DNA of 64,000 nucleotides from CAZSSH01 sp964609825 (GTDB lineage Bacteria; Verrucomicrobiota; Lentisphaeria; Victivallales; Victivallaceae), in contig CAZSSH010000002.1 of the NCBI GenBank assembly GCA_964609825.1, positions 124,001-188,000 of the forward strand, written 5' to 3'. The notes below the pieces were generated by a model, which was not told where the DNA came from, did not search any database, and worked only from the letters and a program-made list of their open reading frames with translations. This document shows positions 61,210 to 64,000 of this stretch, piece by piece. Positions within the stretch are counted from its first letter, which is position 1. Every line of letters begins with the position of its first letter. The translations under genes and the position numbers were made by a program.

Positions 61210-61561
61210 GATATGATTTTTTCGCCTCTCAAGGAGAGGCGAGAAGCTTGACGGCATAACGTAAGTAATGTGATATCAAGCCGGGATGGGACATGCTCAC
61301 CTCGCGTTCAACTGGCCGCTGAGACAGATCATGTTTGTCGGCCATGCAGCCTTACAGACTTCCGCCCGCAGCCGGCCGGGGTATGCTTCGCTGTCCCGTC
61401 ACGCCACCTCAACATGGATGGCTGACGCATCCATTATGGCGGTGGAGCCTTCGCTCGACTCCGTTCGGCAGCGTCGTTTCTCTCCTTGTTGCCTTCGCAT
61501 TCGCTCGGCAATCCCCTTAACCGCGCTTATTCCCGTTAGCAGACACTGTTCTTGTCAAAAG
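61210..61561. other. Unassigned 350-bp intergenic region with inverted repeats
   Basis: Two converging genes flank it. It holds a CGCCTCT-CAAGG-AGAGGCG hairpin (61225-61243) without a useful T tail, ATGGATG-GCTGACG-CATCCAT (61414-61434), and many TTCGC/TCGC motifs. A short minus-strand frame reads MDASAIHVEVA then stops. It has the look of a degenerate interspersed repeat rather than a gene. Confidence 0.4.
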
Positions 61562-62005
61562 CTAGGTCCCCTGATAGTGCGAGCGCTTTTGCGCCATCAC
61601 AGCGGAGTAGTCTTTGAGGACCACCCGCTGCTGCCAGACGGTAAGATTGCGCTCAACATCAAAGAGTTCCAAATACCAAACGTTATCCTTGAGGTAAGAG
61701 TGAAGCGTCATCGGCGCATTATCGGCGACTTTGAGCGCGCTGCGGCGGCGAATGCGGGTGAGGATGGTGTCCAAATACGGTTTGGTCGCCTCGTCGGCTT
61801 TGACCGTTACCGCAAGCTCGGGTCGCTCGGAGGACACATAGGCGGCCAAGGCGGTATAAAGGTAATTGGCCGCGTCCTTAAAATCCATCGCCGCGGCAAC
61901 CGGCGTCTCGACAATGTTGCCCTTGGGCGGTTCTCCGTCGGGAATCATATTGCAGCCCGAGAGTATGAGTGCCAGAACGATAAACGCAAGTACCCGCCTC
62001 ATCAT
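61562..62005 (-). CDS. Small lipoprotein of the ExbB/ExbD cluster
   Basis: The 147-residue protein has a lipoprotein signal MMRRVLAFIVLALILSGCNM, lipobox LSGC, so it is lipid-anchored. The mature part AANYLYTALAAYVSSERPEL onward includes ILTRIRRRSALKV and YLKDNVWYLELFDVERNLTV, resembling a penicillin-binding protein activator LpoB-like or curlin-like fold, but I cannot assign it. GGAG lies seven bases upstream. It follows an ExbB/ExbD pair by three genes, and its position suggests a periplasmic partner of that complex. Confidence 0.6.
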   Translation of the reverse strand: MMRRVLAFIVLALILSGCNMIPDGEPPKGNIVETPVAAAMDFKDAANYLYTALAAYVSSERPELAVTVKADEATKPYLDTILTRIRRRSALKVADNAPMTLHSYLKDNVWYLELFDVERNLTVWQQRVVLKDYSAVMAQKRSHYQGT

Positions 62006-62009
62006 CTTA

Positions 62010-62246
62010 CTACTCCAATTTATTCTTTTTGCGGCAAATTACCACACTGTTGCAGCGCGGGCAGCGCGACCAACTGTCCTCGTCATTGATGATGTAGGAC
62101 AAATGACAGTGATCGCAATGAAAAAGTTTGCTGTTGGAGAGTTCCCACGAGTTGCGGCGCTCGCGCCGGACTTCGCGCAGCCACAGGACCACCAGCAAAA
62201 TCAGCCAGCATAAAAAGTAAAAAAACATGCCGTCGGCGTAGCTCAT
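62010..62246 (-). CDS. Small membrane protein with zinc ribbon
   Basis: 78 residues: one membrane helix (YFLCWLILLVVLWLREVRRE), then a cytosolic or periplasmic zinc ribbon with CDHC and CPRC. It overlaps the upstream gene (ATGA at 62243-62246) and sits four bases upstream of the lipoprotein. No family name can be given. Confidence 0.6.
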   Translation of the reverse strand: MSYADGMFFYFLCWLILLVVLWLREVRRERRNSWELSNSKLFHCDHCHLSYIINDEDSWSRCPRCNSVVICRKKNKLE

Positions 62247-62974
62247 GGCTGCACCTCTTTGCTCTCGTACCAGTAAATCGTAAGCGTGCCGTCAGCAAAA
62301 CTCGCGGCGGCGACCTGCCGCAAAGCCTGTTGGTCACGGGCGGTGTCGCCGCAGCTTTTAAGGACGGAGAGGCGCAATTGCTGCTTTTTGAGCACAGTCG
62401 GCTCATAAATGAGCGGCCCGCCCGCGGCCTCGCCGCGATACAGCAGCCGGTCGCTTTGATCGTAAATCAGCAGTGCCGGGACATTGACAGTTTTGGCCGT
62501 CGGGGCCGTCTCTCCGGCGGCAAGCTGCGGGTTGACTTGCAGCATCCGCAGCGGCCGGAAGTTGGCAGGGCTTTGATTTTTGACCGAATCCGAGCCGACG
62601 TGATAGGGCTCGGAGAGCTCGGTGCGGTTGGCCGACGGCCGCCAATAGTTGCCGTAATTTTGCGGATAACCGACACCGTAAAATTTACGAGGATCGTTGA
62701 AATCAAGCCATTTGACAAACTCGGCATAGTCCTTTTGGTTCAGCGAGCCGGGGCTCAAAATAAAAACCCCGTTGGCCGCGCCGGCATCCTTGGCCGCCGC
62801 CGGATTGTGATAACGGACCAGCAACAGCAGCAAGCCGTTGGCCGACAGCACCCAAAACAGGGCAAGCAAAAACACCCGCAGCTTTTCCAACCGCGATCGC
62901 CGCAGCAAAAGTTTGCCGCGGATGACCTCCCACTCGGGACTCAGGGGAATAACTGGTGGGGTTTGCCGTGCCAT
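62243..62974 (-). CDS. Membrane-anchored protein of the ExbB/ExbD cluster
   Basis: The 243-residue protein has one N-terminal anchor (FLLALFWVLSANGLLLLLV, about 34-52) after a basic cytosolic tail (LLLRRSRLEKL), then an extracytoplasmic domain. It occupies the place a TonB would take next to ExbD, but it has no proline-rich linker or TonB C-terminal motif. Two short stretches resemble thioesterase-like or assembly factor sequences too weakly to name. It starts 3 bp after exbD stops. Confidence 0.5.
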   Translation of the reverse strand: MARQTPPVIPLSPEWEVIRGKLLLRRSRLEKLRVFLLALFWVLSANGLLLLLVRYHNPAAAKDAGAANGVFILSPGSLNQKDYAEFVKWLDFNDPRKFYGVGYPQNYGNYWRPSANRTELSEPYHVGSDSVKNQSPANFRPLRMLQVNPQLAAGETAPTAKTVNVPALLIYDQSDRLLYRGEAAGGPLIYEPTVLKKQQLRLSVLKSCGDTARDQQALRQVAAASFADGTLTIYWYESKEVQP

Positions 62975-62977
62975 AAT

Positions 62978-63439
62978 TTACTGTCCAAAAATGATGTCGC
63001 TGCGATCATTGGCCGGAGCCACGGCGATAAAGGTGGAGAGCTGCGCTTTTTCGGCCAACGCCATGATTTCGGCGATTTCCTCAAACGGCACTTTGCGGTC
63101 GGCGCGGATGATCACCGTGCCGCTGCGGCTGCGGTTGCGCACTTCGCCGAGTTTCTCTTTGAGCTCCTCCATCGTCACGGCCTTGTCGTTAAAGTAGAGC
63201 AGACTTTTGCTCGTGCCAGGGGCGATGGTAATAATGAATTTCTCCAAACTCGCCATATTGGAGGTCTTGATTTTGGGCAGCTGCACCGTGATCCCCGACA
63301 AGCGCACGGTCGAGTTGGAGACAAAAATAAAGATCAGAATGATGAAAAAAATATCCACCAGCGCCGTCAGCTCGGGCCAGCCGGTCATCGGTTTTAATTT
63401 GGATTGATATCGGCGTTTGCCGAACGAGCGGGTGATCAT
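62978..63439 (-). CDS. ExbD/TolR-family proton-channel subunit
   Basis: The 153-residue protein has one membrane helix with the proton-path Asp in ALVDIFFIILIFIF, preceded by a basic N-terminus (SFGKRRYQSKLKP), then a periplasmic domain with SGTVIIRADRKVPFEEI, the ExbD/TolR core. It works with the ExbB/TolQ-like protein encoded just upstream (ATGA overlap) to turn the proton gradient into force on an envelope partner. Confidence 0.9.
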   Translation of the reverse strand: MITRSFGKRRYQSKLKPMTGWPELTALVDIFFIILIFIFVSNSTVRLSGITVQLPKIKTSNMASLEKFIITIAPGTSKSLLYFNDKAVTMEELKEKLGEVRNRSRSGTVIIRADRKVPFEEIAEIMALAEKAQLSTFIAVAPANDRSDIIFGQ

Positions 63440-64000
63440 TTGTCCGCACCTTCCTGCATTGCTTTTTCGATATCCCGGCGTTCAAAAAAGGCGATGATTT
63501 CCAGTGCCGCCTTTTCCATGTCCAAGCTGATGATATTGATTCGCGAGATAAGATAATTGTAAGCGATGTACCCCGGGATTGCGATCGAAAGCGCCGCGGC
63601 GGTGGTGATGAGCGCCATTCCCACCGTGGCCGAAATGTTGGCCGACGACAGATACTCGTTGGCCTGAGTGATTTGAAACATTTTCATCATCCCCAAAACC
63701 GTGCCCAGAAACCCGAGCATCGGCATAATAAAGCTCAACGTCCCCAAAATATTGACATGGCGCTCCAGTTTCACAATTTCCTCCATCGCCGCCTCGTCAA
63801 CCGCCTGCCGGATGTCCTCGTCGCCGCGCTCATAGGCCAAAATCGCCGAACCGACCACTTTGGCCGCCGGTCCGGGGGTATTGTCGCAAAGGGTAATTGC
63901 CTCGACAAAGCCGTCGCGCTTCAAGACGTTGAAAAGCCCGCGCAAGAGTTCGCGCACGTTGATTTCCTCGCGGTGAAACTGCAATACTTTCATCAAAAAA
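63436..64000 (-). CDS. ExbB/TolQ/MotA-family proton-channel subunit (N-terminus outside window)
   Basis: At least 186 residues. The visible part has the cytoplasmic region (HREEINVRELLRGLFNVLKR) and two membrane helices: LGTLSFIMPMLGFLGTVLGM and ISATVGMALITTAAALSIAIP, the MotA/TolQ/ExbB signature. The first membrane helix typical of the family is missing, and the frame remains open at the window edge, so the gene probably begins beyond 64000; the TTG at 63996 is not a likely start. It forms the pentameric channel with the ExbD-like protein. Confidence 0.85.
   Translation of the reverse strand, partial: FLMKVLQFHREEINVRELLRGLFNVLKRDGFVEAITLCDNTPGPAAKVVGSAILAYERGDEDIRQAVDEAAMEEIVKLERHVNILGTLSFIMPMLGFLGTVLGMMKMFQITQANEYLSSANISATVGMALITTAAALSIAIPGYIAYNYLISRINIISLDMEKAALEIIAFFERRDIEKAMQEGADK

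Noticed and set aside
61225..61243. Intrinsic terminator after the GH1 gene
   Set aside because: The hairpin is good but the T-run precedes it on the plus strand and is an A-run after it on the minus strand, so neither direction has the required tail.
61286..62089. Plus-strand open frame across the spacer and the lipoprotein gene
   Set aside because: Mostly antisense to the lipoprotein; no family motif.

Overview
The window reads as a bacterial chromosome from the Planctomycetes-Verrucomicrobia-Lentisphaerae side of the tree. Victivallales/Lentisphaerota is my best guess; this is an inference from gene style, not a database match. The clues are several secreted or lipobox proteins, glycan-degrading genes scattered among housekeeping genes, a eukaryote-like isoleucyl-tRNA synthetase, a ribosomal gene cluster cut short at both ends and lacking L30, and zinc-type S14. 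There are two sharply different parts.

Positions 1-15608 are an integrated mobile element, its left end outside the window. Its right end abuts the 3' end of a tRNA-Arg(CCG) gene, next to a tyrosine integrase. Running leftwards from the integrase come a small MerR/AlpA-type DNA-binding protein, a primase-polymerase/helicase, an origin-like non-coding region (eight copies of GGTGAC/GTCACC, a GC-rich alternating tract and tandem 16-mers), a 14-repeat Sel1 protein, a zinc-rich amidoligase overlapping a class II glutamine amidotransferase, a serine recombinase and an MCM/AAA-like P-loop ATPase. At the far left lies a visibly A+T-rich three-gene operon with ATGA overlaps: a DNA methyltransferase (cut by the window edge), a protein kinase fused to a P-loop ATPase, and an alpha/beta protein with CARF-reminiscent motifs. 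I propose this operon as the candidate undescribed (probably anti-phage) system. The amidoligase/amidotransferase pair is a second, predicted but little-studied, system.

Positions 15609-64000 are host chromosome. 15.8-21.9 kb: PTS EIIA-like protein with a CBS-tailed cation/proton antiporter, GH130 glycoside phosphorylase, nadC, ruvA and a membrane glycosyltransferase-like protein. 22-29.8 kb: a large secreted glycoside hydrolase, an aldo/keto reductase with a DUF4832-like secreted protein, a Cys-rich lipoprotein and nagA. 29.8-40.4 kb: prfB, an IscU/BFD scaffold and proS, then secY and a 14-gene ribosomal protein run (rplV to rplO). 40.5-47.4 kb: a coiled-coil secreted protein, tatC/tatA (tatA is only 57 residues) with a flavodoxin-like reductase, a zinc peptidase, a MATE transporter, and a GntR regulator with a membrane protein. 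47.3-53.2 kb: a NanA/DapA-family lyase, a frame-broken AraC regulator with a C7 tract at the break, a LacI regulator, aspartokinase and homoserine dehydrogenase. 53.4-61.2 kb: a candidate small RNA, tRNA-Lys, rpmB, a 35-residue transporter accessory protein with its SSS symporter, ileS, apbE and a GH1 glycosidase. 61.6-64 kb: an ExbB/ExbD-type proton-channel cluster with a lipoprotein and a zinc-ribbon membrane protein.

Many host genes are joined by ATGA, GTGA or TGATG overlaps, and intrinsic terminators separate most transcription units. Promoters of the form TTGxxx, 16-17 bp, TATAxT can be read in front of many units.
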